Of a stretch of 50,823 nucleotides of DNA, positions 18,035-26,281 are shown one piece after another. The notes beneath the pieces are model-generated. The model was not told the origin of the DNA and ran no database searches. It worked only from the letters and a program-made list of their open reading frames with translations. Location of the stretch: NCBI GenBank assembly GCA_016763855.1, contig JAESSY010000046.1, positions 1 to 50,823 on the forward strand, written 5' to 3'. Position 1 is the stretch's first letter. Every line of letters starts with the position of its first letter. This DNA comes from Pseudomonadales bacterium. Its GTDB lineage: Bacteria; Pseudomonadota; Gammaproteobacteria; Pseudomonadales; Azotimanducaceae. The position numbers and the translations under genes were made by a program.

Positions 18035-18859
18035 CTAGTTTGAAAGAATAGTTGTGCCAAAGTCGGTATTGCCTTCTGCAATTGAAAGGAAGGTGCCGGT
18101 AGCCTGAGGACCTACAATAGCGACTTTCCCAGAAACACTGAGGGCTTCTTCGATTTTTGGAATCATGCCGCCTTGAATAACTTTTGTAGCGATGAGTTCA
18201 TCAGCAATCGTTTTATCAATTACCTTTATTCGAGATGCTTCATTACCAATTTCCTTATAGACTCCGCCCACTGAAGTTGTTAGCAGCGTTAAGTCTGCGG
18301 AAAGTGCTTTTGCCAATTGGACGACTGTGGTGTCGGCATTAATATTAAAGACTCGACCAGAATTCGCCTCTACTCCTAATGTAGCAATGACAGGGATCAA
18401 TTTTGCAGCTAGAAAAGTGTTTATTAGCGCAACGTTGATTTCTGTAACATCACCCACTTCCCCAAAATCGATTGCCTCGTTTCCTGCGCCGCTCACGATT
18501 TGAGGTGGGCGCTGTTTTGCGACAATTAATTTTCCTGAATTACCACTGCAGCCAAAGGCATTCAAGTGCTCATTCTGAAGCAGTTGTACGAGGTTGATAT
18601 TGACTTCACCGCATATGGCTTGCTTGATGACAAGTAGATCTTCAAGGCTGGTGATCCGTCGACCCCCCACTTTTCGTGATTGAAGGCCGTGTTGCTTTTG
18701 AAGCCGGTCTACCTGAGTGCCGCCGCCGTGGAGAATAACGATGTCCCAGTCGGCGTCTTTGAGATCTCGTATATTTTTGGCAAGACCAAATCTTTCTTCT
18801 TCGTTAAGTAGTACATCCCCGCCTACTTTGATGACGGCAATGGACTTTTTCAAGGCCAA
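18035..18859 (-). CDS. argB: Acetylglutamate kinase-like amino-acid kinase
   Basis: A 274-aa amino-acid kinase of the N-acetylglutamate kinase family, which phosphorylates the gamma-carboxylate of N-acylated glutamate. VIKVGGDVLL and VILHGGGTQVDRL form the nucleotide and substrate loops, GGRRIT the acyl-glutamate loop, and VFNINADTTVVQLAKAL a later core strand. Several usually conserved positions differ: HGGGTQ for HGGGPQ, and LLTTSVGGVY where LLTDVPGV is usual. It starts at TTG with GGGGG upstream and overlaps the end of argC by 10 bp, so the two are coupled. The acyl group (acetyl or succinyl) is uncertain given the astE neighbour. Confidence 0.88.
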   Translation of the reverse strand: MALKKSIAVIKVGGDVLLNEEERFGLAKNIRDLKDADWDIVILHGGGTQVDRLQKQHGLQSRKVGGRRITSLEDLLVIKQAICGEVNINLVQLLQNEHLNAFGCSGNSGKLIVAKQRPPQIVSGAGNEAIDFGEVGDVTEINVALINTFLAAKLIPVIATLGVEANSGRVFNINADTTVVQLAKALSADLTLLTTSVGGVYKEIGNEASRIKVIDKTIADELIATKVIQGGMIPKIEEALSVSGKVAIVGPQATGTFLSIAEGNTDFGTTILSN

Positions 18860-19917
18860 ACCCCCGGTTGATCTAATCCGTAACAGGCATCCCGTCCGGT
18901 CATTAGATTGAAACTTTGTATGGCTTGGCCAGCGCCTCCTTTCACCAGATTATCAATTGCACTGATGCAGGCTAAGGTTCTAGTGCCGGTATCTTCATCG
19001 ATTCTTAAGGCGAGGCCGACTTCAACGCGAATCGTATTTTTGACCGCAACAACCTCAGGGCTGACGCCCAAGGGCAAGACGATCACGTTTTTGTGATCTG
19101 CGTAATAATCTACGAATAAACGCTGCAAACTCTTTTCGTCTTCATTCTTCGGTAAGTCGAGCTGAGAAACAGAAAGAATGCCTCTGACAAGGGGCGCTGA
19201 TACGGGAATGAAATCAAGAGACGTATTTTTCGCCCCTGCTGATTTCAAAGTTTGCAAAATTTCTGATCGATGTTGGTGGTGAAGGGTTTTGTAAACTTTA
19301 AGATTATTAGTGCGGACAGGGTGATGCGTTCCGCTAATGGGTCGCACGCCTGAGCCGGAGGACCCAGTCATGGCGACAGTTCGGATATTTGAATTTTTGA
19401 GGAATCCTTCCTTGGCTAAAGGCAATAAACTCATCGCTATTCCTGTCGCAAAACAACCTGGGCTTGCGACATGTTTTGCATCTTGAATACTAACGCGGTT
19501 AAGTTCCGGCATGCCGTAAACGAAAGTGCCGAGCCGCTCAGGACACGGATGTACTGGTGCATAGTCACGAATATAATCGTTGATATCGTTAAGACGAAAG
19601 TCTCCTGATAGATCGATGATGCGAACATCTTCGTCCAGCAGTTCCATTGCAACTTTTGCTGTAATAATATGTGGCATGGCTAGAAATATAATATCCGCAT
19701 CCTTTGCGCACGCTTTGGGTAATATATCTTCGAGGATGATGTCGGCTTTTGCCATTCCCATAAAGGAGCGGTGAACTTCTCCGATGGTTTTACCCACGTG
19801 GTCTTTGTCGGAAATACGAGATATCTCAACATCATCTCGTACCAGGAGGTGACGGAGTAACTCGGCCGCGCCGTAGCCGCCACCGCCAATGATTGAAACA
19901 CGTGTCATTTGACTCAT
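18850..19917 (-). CDS. argC: N-acyl-gamma-glutamyl-phosphate reductase
   Basis: A 355-aa NADPH-dependent reductase that converts N-acylglutamyl phosphate to the semialdehyde, the third step of arginine synthesis. The Rossmann loop is IIGGGGYGAAELLRHL, the catalytic cysteine C155 is in ASPGCFATG, and HHQHRSEI holds the active-site histidine. The segment THHPVRTNNLKVYKTLHHQH differs from E. coli ArgC and is closer to what I recall of Bacteroidetes or Xanthomonas ArgC and of LysY. The ATG at 19917 (MSQMTRVSII) is chosen: the frame extends to 20049 but those codons overlap astE and precede the Rossmann strand. It follows astE by 13 bp. Confidence 0.92.
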   Translation of the reverse strand: MSQMTRVSIIGGGGYGAAELLRHLLVRDDVEISRISDKDHVGKTIGEVHRSFMGMAKADIILEDILPKACAKDADIIFLAMPHIITAKVAMELLDEDVRIIDLSGDFRLNDINDYIRDYAPVHPCPERLGTFVYGMPELNRVSIQDAKHVASPGCFATGIAMSLLPLAKEGFLKNSNIRTVAMTGSSGSGVRPISGTHHPVRTNNLKVYKTLHHQHRSEILQTLKSAGAKNTSLDFIPVSAPLVRGILSVSQLDLPKNEDEKSLQRLFVDYYADHKNVIVLPLGVSPEVVAVKNTIRVEVGLALRIDEDTGTRTLACISAIDNLVKGGAGQAIQSFNLMTGRDACYGLDQPGVWP

Positions 19918-19930
19918 AAGTATTACCTGG

Positions 19931-20974
19931 CTAAATGTCTGTAGGTTTGATGACGAGCGCCACCCGTTGTCCAACAGGGACATTGGGGTTGGGGAAAACG
20001 ATGGATTCGTCTCTATTGCTTGTACGATACTGATTGTCGCCGTCCTCACTCAGTAAAGTGCCGGTGGGAAATGTCGTGAAGTTTTTGATGTCTTCGGTGA
20101 TATGAAATCTGAAGTTATCAGATGTATTAATAATTTCGTGACAGACAGAAAAGAGATTAAATTCCTCTGCGTCGAATTTTCGTATCGGCACTACTTCACC
20201 TTGAATAAGTAACTTAAGGTTTCGTGAAATATCTAAAAAATTCCTCATATCATTTTTACCAAAATTCTTCACCTGTCCAAGCTCGATTGTAAAAGCATCG
20301 GCGCCATAAACGTTGTTGGAGTGATATGAAAAGGTGCCTGCGGGAGCGTGGCTAAACAATATTGTATTGATGCCTGAAGCTTGCAAAAAGGACAGCTGGT
20401 CTAAGGAGCAGGGCTTGTCGCCTTGGTAGGGGTAGATAGCAAACTTTTCATGTACAGATGCTCGGATGGCAGTATGCAGATCATAGTGAATGTTGTTCGC
20501 TTCTCCGTAAAAGCTTTTCAAAACATTCATTAGTTTCTTTGCGCGAATTGTTTCGTAATTTTCACCCGTGTTCAGGTTCTCTTTAAACAATCTATTCAGG
20601 TTTTCAGCAGTAAATCTATTGCCCTCAATGATGGCTAATGGATTACCTATAATCAGCAAAAGACTACTTTTGACTTTCAGCTGACCTGAGCATATGTCTT
20701 TTACGATTTGATTGACGATTTCTATCGGAGCTGTTTCGTTGCCATGGACTCCGCAGGAAATAACGATGTTTTTTCGCTCGCTTGTTGGAGCAGGTCCCTT
20801 GGGCTCCAGAAGAAGGATCCCTGTATCAATGAGTGTTACGCGGCAAGACGGCCATTCAATGGATTTCAGAAATGCCGATTCCGATTGGAGCGCCGCTTGC
20901 CGCATTGTAAGCTTGAGAAGGTCCCCGTTTTCGGCAAATTCTTGGAAAGAAACCTTGTCGGTACTCATAGGCAT
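19931..20974 (-). CDS. astE: Succinylglutamate desuccinylase/aspartoacylase-family enzyme
   Basis: A 347-aa zinc hydrolase closely resembling AstE. The zinc ligands are in SCGVHGNETAPIEI (H and E) and DLHTAIR (H); ENLNRLF carries the substrate arginine, and GADAFTIELG the catalytic glutamate. The C-terminal GTLLSEDGDNQYRTSN and FPNPNVPVGQR also match AstE. In the arginine succinyltransferase pathway AstE releases glutamate from N-succinylglutamate, but no astABCD gene is here. Instead it is the first gene of a cluster with argC and argB, suggesting a deacylation role in acyl-protected arginine synthesis (inference). Confidence 0.88.
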   Translation of the reverse strand: MPMSTDKVSFQEFAENGDLLKLTMRQAALQSESAFLKSIEWPSCRVTLIDTGILLLEPKGPAPTSERKNIVISCGVHGNETAPIEIVNQIVKDICSGQLKVKSSLLLIIGNPLAIIEGNRFTAENLNRLFKENLNTGENYETIRAKKLMNVLKSFYGEANNIHYDLHTAIRASVHEKFAIYPYQGDKPCSLDQLSFLQASGINTILFSHAPAGTFSYHSNNVYGADAFTIELGQVKNFGKNDMRNFLDISRNLKLLIQGEVVPIRKFDAEEFNLFSVCHEIINTSDNFRFHITEDIKNFTTFPTGTLLSEDGDNQYRTSNRDESIVFPNPNVPVGQRVALVIKPTDI

Positions 20975-21127
20975 GGATAGTTCATAGACACGAGCAGTTT
21001 ATAGCATTCTACGTGGTTTAGTTGGCCTAGCTATTCTAATAGTTTTTGTTCTTATGAGATAGCGTACGCCGAGAAGCCTGGCTGAAAGGGCTTTTCATCG
21101 TTACAGCTTCTATTCTCGGACAGGCTC

Positions 21128-21376
21128 CTAGTCCATTTGAACATCAATTTGTTTCGTTACACCTGCAGAAGTAGGAGGTAGTTTGTTGACATTGGGCAAT
21201 CCGAGAAATTCTATAAGAGGGATTAGTTTAGCTTCGGTGATGACAAGCATCTCTCGCTTTTTGGATAAAAGGGTCTCTTTCTTTGTTTCTTCGGAAGGCT
21301 TGAGTTTGTCTTCAATGGGGTCTGCTGTGAGCGGCGCACTGAGAAATAAAGTGATAACTAGAAGACGAGTTTTCAT
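21128..21376 (-). CDS. Small secreted protein with an NxLPxTxAG motif
   Basis: An 82-aa protein with a clean signal peptide (MKTRLLVITLFLSAPLTA, cut before DP), a lysine/glutamate-rich linker and a C-terminal segment EMLVITEAKLIPLIEFLG then VNKLPPTSAGVTKQIDVQMD. The latter segment resembles part of another small secreted protein 2 kb away (23207-23551). No known domain is recognised. The signal peptide and this similarity are the main reasons to accept the gene. Confidence 0.65.
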   Translation of the reverse strand: MKTRLLVITLFLSAPLTADPIEDKLKPSEETKKETLLSKKREMLVITEAKLIPLIEFLGLPNVNKLPPTSAGVTKQIDVQMD

Positions 21377-21547
21377 TGGATAGACCAGACTTATTTGCCT
21401 ACATTAACCCTAGTTCAAGATAGTAGTTAGTCGCGAAAAGAGAGGTTAGTATCAGATAAACGGTGATCCTCTGGATTTTCTAAGGTTCAAGTAAATTAGC
21501 GTGAGGGAGGGTCGATGAAGGGGCTTGAATTTAGCGAGGAGAGAAAA

Positions 21548-22666
21548 ATGAAAAATTTCGTTACACTTTATGGTACCCCCCTTTCTCTCTATACGGGAAA
21601 GGCTCGTAGCTATTTGATCAAGGCAGGTATCTCTTATGAGGAGCATACGCCGACCAATGAACACTATATACAGAATGTCCTAAGTAAGGCAGGATCAAGA
21701 ACGGTACCGACCATTGAGACTACGGATGGTGAAGTTATTAGAGATGGTACAGCTATTCTCGACCACTTTGAGAACGTAAGCGGGGCTCGATTCTCACCCA
21801 CATCTTCAAAACAAAAATTGCTTAGCCTGTTATTTGACGTGATTGGCGCTGAAGGGTTGCTTCGCCCTGCGATGCACTATCGGTGGCATTTCCCTGAACA
21901 GAATGCGGATTTTGTTCGTTTTCACTTTGAGTCTATGGTGCCAGCGAATTTGGATCGAAAGGCGATGGCAGAAAAAACCATGGCTAGGATGCAAGAGGCC
22001 TGCAAGGCATTTGGTGGAGTAGAAGAAAACTATCAGTTAATAGAAGCGCTTTATGAGGAGCTGATTGAAAAGCTCGACAAACATTTTGGCAATTCTCCCT
22101 ATCTATTAGGCGGGTTTCCTTGTATCGGCGACTTCGGTTTGATCGCGCCGCTCTATGCGCACCTCGGAAGAGACCCTGCACCTTTGCAGCTTATGCAAAT
22201 GAAAGCCCCAAGGCTTTTTAGATGGGTAGAAAGAATGAATCGTCCAGAGCCTGATCTCGGTGAGTTCGGAGAAATTGAAGCGGTTTATCTGAAAAATGAT
22301 GAAGTAGCAAAAAGTATCATTGATTTGTTGAAGCATCTTGCCGAAGATTTTGTTCCGGAAACTCGAGCTGCGGCTTCATGTATCAATCAATGGTTAAACG
22401 ATCAGTCAGATCTACCGGCTTCAACACCAATACAGCGGGGAGTAGGTTTTGGGTCATTTGAAGTAAGAGGCGTTCAGATCAATGCCCTGGCTCAACCCTA
22501 TCGCTTCTTCCTATTAAAGCGAGTTCAGGATGCGTTTGAAGCGCTTGACATAGATGCACAGGAAGAAGTGAGGATGATGTTAGAGGACTGTGGGGTTGCA
22601 GAGCTGTTGAATATCAAGATTCTTAGAAATGTTATACGAAAAGGCAATCTAGAAGTTTGGGAATAA
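21548..22666 (+). CDS. Glutathione S-transferase family protein
   Basis: A 372-aa protein. Residues 1-80 are a thioredoxin-like GST N-domain: VTLYGTPLSLYTGKARSYLIKAGI, then SRTVPTIETTDGEVIRDGTAILDHF with the cis-Pro and the acidic/serine glutathione site. A helical C-domain follows (PYLLGGFPCIGDFGLIAPLYAHLGRD). The last 100 residues extend beyond ordinary GSTs. GAGGAGAG lies just upstream of the ATG at 21548, which decides this start over an in-frame ATG at 21515. It is followed after 27 bp by a small NTF2-like gene, probably in the same operon. Confidence 0.87.
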   Translation: MKNFVTLYGTPLSLYTGKARSYLIKAGISYEEHTPTNEHYIQNVLSKAGSRTVPTIETTDGEVIRDGTAILDHFENVSGARFSPTSSKQKLLSLLFDVIGAEGLLRPAMHYRWHFPEQNADFVRFHFESMVPANLDRKAMAEKTMARMQEACKAFGGVEENYQLIEALYEELIEKLDKHFGNSPYLLGGFPCIGDFGLIAPLYAHLGRDPAPLQLMQMKAPRLFRWVERMNRPEPDLGEFGEIEAVYLKNDEVAKSIIDLLKHLAEDFVPETRAAASCINQWLNDQSDLPASTPIQRGVGFGSFEVRGVQINALAQPYRFFLLKRVQDAFEALDIDAQEEVRMMLEDCGVAELLNIKILRNVIRKGNLEVWE

Positions 22667-22693
22667 ATATCCGATAAATTGGAGAGATTAGAA

Positions 22694-23122
22694 GTGACTA
22701 TTGAAGAAAATGTAGCAAAATGGCACCAGTATTTACGAGGGGAATTTCCTGGCGGTTTAGATGAGTTGTTGGCTGACGATGTACAATTCCTATCCCCTAT
22801 TGTATTCACGCCTCAGAAGGGTAAAGACCTTACAAAATTGTATTTGAGTGCAGCTGGAAACACATTCAGTGATGGAAACAAAGACAGCGCGCAAAAGCCT
22901 AGTAGATCTAAATTTAAATACATCAAGGAAGTTGTGAGTGGTAATCATGCTGTTTTGGAATTCGAATCTGAGTTGGACGGAAAATATCTGAATGGCGTGG
23001 ACATTATTACCTGGAATGATGAGGGCTATATTGTAGAGTTTAAGGTGATGATTCGACCCTTGCAGGCAATCAATCTCATGCACGAAAAGATGAAAAAAAT
23101 GCTTGAGACGATGAGTTCCTAA
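22694..23122 (+). CDS. SnoaL/NTF2-like fold protein
   Basis: A 142-aa protein with the cone-shaped NTF2-like pattern: an N-terminal helix with WHQYLRGEFPGGLDELLADDVQFLSPIVFTPQKG, then curved beta strands ending GVDIITWNDEGYIVEFKVMIRPLQAINLMHEKM. Members bind or isomerise small hydrophobic molecules, but no catalytic dyad is clear. GTG at 22694 with GGAGAG upstream is preferred over TTG at 22679. Probably co-transcribed with the GST-like gene. Confidence 0.82.
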   Translation: MTIEENVAKWHQYLRGEFPGGLDELLADDVQFLSPIVFTPQKGKDLTKLYLSAAGNTFSDGNKDSAQKPSRSKFKYIKEVVSGNHAVLEFESELDGKYLNGVDIITWNDEGYIVEFKVMIRPLQAINLMHEKMKKMLETMSS

Positions 23123-23206
23123 AGAAAATCGGATAGAGGTTTCTATCAGCTTGGAAGAAATGCTGACTCAAATGCCCTTAGATAATTGAGTCAGTAGCTG
23201 TAATGT

Positions 23207-23551
23207 TTAGGGCGTATCGCCTAACAACATTGCAGCAGCATCGACATCGATAAATATAATATCATCACTTCCTGCTGCGGTAGTAGGTAGAGAATTTAAC
23301 TGATCAATATCGAAAGCGGTGTCTATCGTGCTATCTCCAAGCTTTCTATTCCCAAGTAAGGCCGAAGCCGCTTCATGTGATACAAACATGACATCCTCAG
23401 TGAATGCGTCATTAGAGAGTAGGGTCGCTGCACTATCAGCGGATATGGTGAGAACAGATTCCATTTCTCTACTAGTTTCTGCAAACACTGAGTAGCTCAA
23501 AGTGATATTTGTACTAGCAATGACAAGTCCTATTAGCAGTGATGTATTCAT
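23207..23551 (-). CDS. Small secreted protein with three internal repeats
   Basis: A 114-aa protein with a signal peptide (MNTSLLIGLVIASTNITLSYSVFA). The mature part carries three copies of a 14-residue unit at residues 33-46 (VLTISADSAATLLS), 54-67 (VMFVSHEAASALLG) and 98-111 (IIFIDVDAAAMLLG), with the segment LNSLPTTAAGSDD between the second and third. I do not recognise the family. A related segment is found in the small secreted protein at 21128-21376. It is the next gene downstream of the chemoreceptor on the same strand, 101 bp away. Confidence 0.7.
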   Translation of the reverse strand: MNTSLLIGLVIASTNITLSYSVFAETSREMESVLTISADSAATLLSNDAFTEDVMFVSHEAASALLGNRKLGDSTIDTAFDIDQLNSLPTTAAGSDDIIFIDVDAAAMLLGDTP

Positions 23552-23652
23552 TATTGATATCTCTCTCGCTTAAGGAATGCACTTTATCTCTCGCTTATAT
23601 CCTATTGCCTAAATAATGCGCATTGTAAAGTTCTTAAAGATGTTTTCGCACT

Positions 23653-25230
23653 TTATACTCTAAATTGCCCAACCAACTTTAACATATCATCTGAAAGTTT
23701 ATCGAGCTCCTGTGCTTTAGAGGTCATTTCACGGGAGCCATCGGAAGTTTTTCGAGTTGCTCCGGAGATATTAATAATGTTGCCGTTGATATCTTTGTTT
23801 CTTGTGCGTTGCTCAGATGAAGCTTTAGCAATTTGTTGGGAGGCATCTTTAATTGTTCCTACCGCAGTCGTTATTGCCACAAGGCTTTCTCTGGCTTTTC
23901 CTGCTGTTTCGACGCTTTCGTGTGCTTGGACACGACCCTTGTCCATTACGGTTACTGCCTCACGAGATCCTGATTGTAAGCGCTCTATCATGTCGTGAAT
24001 TTCTTGAGTTGATTCTTGTGTTCGAGAAGCGAGGGTTCTGACTTCGTCTGCAACAACGGCAAATCCTCTGCCTTGTTCACCTGCTCTTGCTGCTTCGATT
24101 GCTGCGTTTAGGGCCAATAGATTTGTTTGCTCTGCGATGCCGCGAATTACATCCAGTACGGTTCCGATACTGTCGCTATCTTGCTGGAGCTTGGTAATGA
24201 CGTCTGATGCTGATTCAATATCACTGGCAAGCGCTTCAATGGAGTTCATGGTTTCACCAACTATTTGACGTCCTAGTTGAGATTCAATATCAGCTTTTTC
24301 TGCATCGCTTGCTGATTCTTCAACACTATCTGCGACATTTTGTGTAACGGTAGACATCACAGTCATGGCGCTTAATACAGTATCAATCTCTTGCTGTTGT
24401 CCGATTATGAGATCGTTGGTTTCACCTGATTGTTTATTTAGCGCCGTTGCTGCAGTTGAGAGTTCGTTTGCGGTATCTCCGAACTGTACAATGATCTGCT
24501 GTACTTTCTCGACAAAAGTATTAAACCAGGTCACAAGTTCGCCAATTTCATCACGAGTCTTAGCTTTCAAGCGAACGGTTAGATCTCCCTCGCCTTCGGC
24601 GATATCTTTTAGAGCTGAAACAACTTCATTAATCGGCGCCACAATATTGCGTTGAATCAGAATGGAAAGTAGAAATGAAAATAGTGCGACACCTATGGAT
24701 ATGAATACTGATACGGTAAGATAAATTGATAGCGTCTCATCGAGAATCTTTAAGTCCGTTAAGATATAGATGGTCCCAATGAGAGAACCTTCTGAGTTGA
24801 TGCTTTGTGTCACCGTAAATGCCTCGTCAAAATTCTTGACTCCAATCTTGGGGGCCTTCTTTAGAATACCTGATGGGATATCGTCTATCGTACCGGAAAG
24901 CAGCGGGTCGTTTTCCCTGCCAGTCCATCGATACCAAATAAATAGATTCCCCGCTTCATCAAATATAATGGCTTCGTGAATCTGAGAAACTGCCTTTAAG
25001 GTATTGAGAATTTCTAAACCGGTTTCTGTGTCACCAAAAGATAATGCACCCACAGAATTTGCGCCGATGACTTCTGTCAATGTGGATGACTTGCTTATCA
25101 CGGCTTCTTCTAGCCTCTGTAATTCAATGGTTGTAAAGATGGCAATTGCGATAAGGACAGAAAGAACACTCGTTACCGTGATACCTAAAACGATCTTCCA
25201 TTTGAGATTGATGCTATTTGTGTTGAACAT
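23653..25230 (-). CDS. Methyl-accepting chemotaxis protein with a YfiN-type sensor region
   Basis: A 525-aa transducer. TM1 lies at residues 12-31, a periplasmic domain at about 32-165, TM2 at about 168-190, HAMP at about 190-245, then a cytoplasmic signalling coiled coil with the hairpin tip [23 protein letters not shown]. The periplasmic part ([36 protein letters not shown]) looks like the CHASE8-type domain of YfiN/TpbB cyclases. It should signal through CheA and CheW. The upstream gene encodes a YfiR-type protein, the known periplasmic partner of YfiN, which suggests that YfiR modulates this chemoreceptor. Confidence 0.93.
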   Translation of the reverse strand: MFNTNSINLKWKIVLGITVTSVLSVLIAIAIFTTIELQRLEEAVISKSSTLTEVIGANSVGALSFGDTETGLEILNTLKAVSQIHEAIIFDEAGNLFIWYRWTGRENDPLLSGTIDDIPSGILKKAPKIGVKNFDEAFTVTQSINSEGSLIGTIYILTDLKILDETLSIYLTVSVFISIGVALFSFLLSILIQRNIVAPINEVVSALKDIAEGEGDLTVRLKAKTRDEIGELVTWFNTFVEKVQQIIVQFGDTANELSTAATALNKQSGETNDLIIGQQQEIDTVLSAMTVMSTVTQNVADSVEESASDAEKADIESQLGRQIVGETMNSIEALASDIESASDVITKLQQDSDSIGTVLDVIRGIAEQTNLLALNAAIEAARAGEQGRGFAVVADEVRTLASRTQESTQEIHDMIERLQSGSREAVTVMDKGRVQAHESVETAGKARESLVAITTAVGTIKDASQQIAKASSEQRTRNKDINGNIINISGATRKTSDGSREMTSKAQELDKLSDDMLKLVGQFRV

Positions 25231-25288
25231 GTTTTTGGCCCTTCTAGAGTGCTAGCGTCGCTATTGGTCGTTACTTTGTTTTTTGCTG

Positions 25289-25846
25289 TTACATTGTGCT
25301 GGTGCGAAATAGTCTGGAAGAGCCCTTGAGCCCTCCACCTTCTAGACGTTTTTTATTGATCGCGAGGGCAATTTTGCGACCTTTACCGTAGAAACCGATC
25401 ATTCCACCATAGCTCGCAAAGTTCTTTATTTCGCCGACAGTTAATATGGGCAAACCAGCCAAGGAATCGATCACGGTGCCAATTTCCTCGGTGGACGAAA
25501 GGGATAGAAAGGCAACGTTACAGGATTTTAGACCTTCTGAATTGCTGGCATCCATTCTCGAAACCTCAAACGAGCGCTTTTTCGAGATCTTCCCATCCAT
25601 TGCCGCGTCCAAGAATTCACCCATAACTGAATCTCCAAAAATACAATATCTGTAAGGGGCTGTGGGACTCGAAAATGCGTCATCGGGCCAAGTGACAAAT
25701 TTTGCAATGTTTACCATGAATTTTGACATGGTTTTTTTGCCGGCTACTGTATCTGATACAAGCTCTGCCCTAGCAATTGATCCCGTACTTAGGAATACCA
25801 AGAATATCAACATCCTTGCTGATTGAACAAAAGAATAACGTGTCAT
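25289..25846 (-). CDS. YfiR-family periplasmic protein
   Basis: A 185-aa exported protein (signal peptide MTRYSFVQSARMLIFLVFLSTGSIARA). MSKFMVNIAKFVTWPDDAF, the YRYCIFGD strand, and the C-terminal GKGRKIALAINKKRLEGGGLKGSSRLF are the marks of the YfiR (DUF4154) family. In Pseudomonas, YfiR binds the periplasmic domain of the cyclase YfiN and holds it inactive until redox or envelope stress. Two cysteines are present (YRYCIFG and LKSCNVAF). It lies 58 bp upstream of the chemoreceptor gene in the same orientation, so an operon is likely. Confidence 0.9.
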   Translation of the reverse strand: MTRYSFVQSARMLIFLVFLSTGSIARAELVSDTVAGKKTMSKFMVNIAKFVTWPDDAFSSPTAPYRYCIFGDSVMGEFLDAAMDGKISKKRSFEVSRMDASNSEGLKSCNVAFLSLSSTEEIGTVIDSLAGLPILTVGEIKNFASYGGMIGFYGKGRKIALAINKKRLEGGGLKGSSRLFRTSTM

Positions 25847-26281
25847 AGTTAGTGATACTCAGAATAATAAATAGTTTGAATATTTTAAGACTAGACGGTT
25901 TTTCAATTTGTGCGATCTGGAATAACCTTGTTTGGGTATAAAATTTAGTCTTTTGCTTGTATAAGATGAACATCATCTAATAAAAGGACCTATGTAAATA
26001 ACCGATATGAGATGTCCATGTGAGGCACTTAGGGGGTTGTGCAAGCGCCTATGTTTCTGTCACCCTTATACACTTTTGCGATTAGTGATACTTTTTTGTG
26101 ACACCATGGGTATTGGTTTAAACATGGCAAATGTTCTAGTAGTTCCTCTCGCTATTGAGCTCGGTGTAGTTACAGGAATAATAAGTCGTGCATCGTATTG
26201 CCCGCTTTACTTCGCATTTCGAATGCGGAAAATTTAGAGTGGCTCGAATTATCAGATGAAGAATCATCAGGAGAGGAATAT
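25847..26281. other. Intergenic stretch between divergent genes
   Basis: 435 bp separate the yfiR-like gene (minus) from the LLM oxidoreductase gene (plus). It must hold both promoters; TATAAA- and TATAAG-like hexamers occur at about 25930-25965. The short open frame at 26007-26237 has cysteine-rich, low-quality coding sequence and no ribosome-binding site, so I do not call a gene. No repeat or RNA structure was convincing. Confidence 0.5.

Noticed and set aside
23163-23194. 9-bp inverted repeat CTGACTCAA/TTGAGTCAG between two convergent genes
   Set aside because: Fourteen-base loop and no T run on either strand; could end transcription but too weak to call as a terminator.
26007-26237. A 76-codon open frame in the gap before the LLM gene
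   Set aside because: No ribosome-binding site, cysteine-rich unnatural sequence (MRCPCEALRGLCKRLCFC) and overlap with the promoter region of a well-supported gene.
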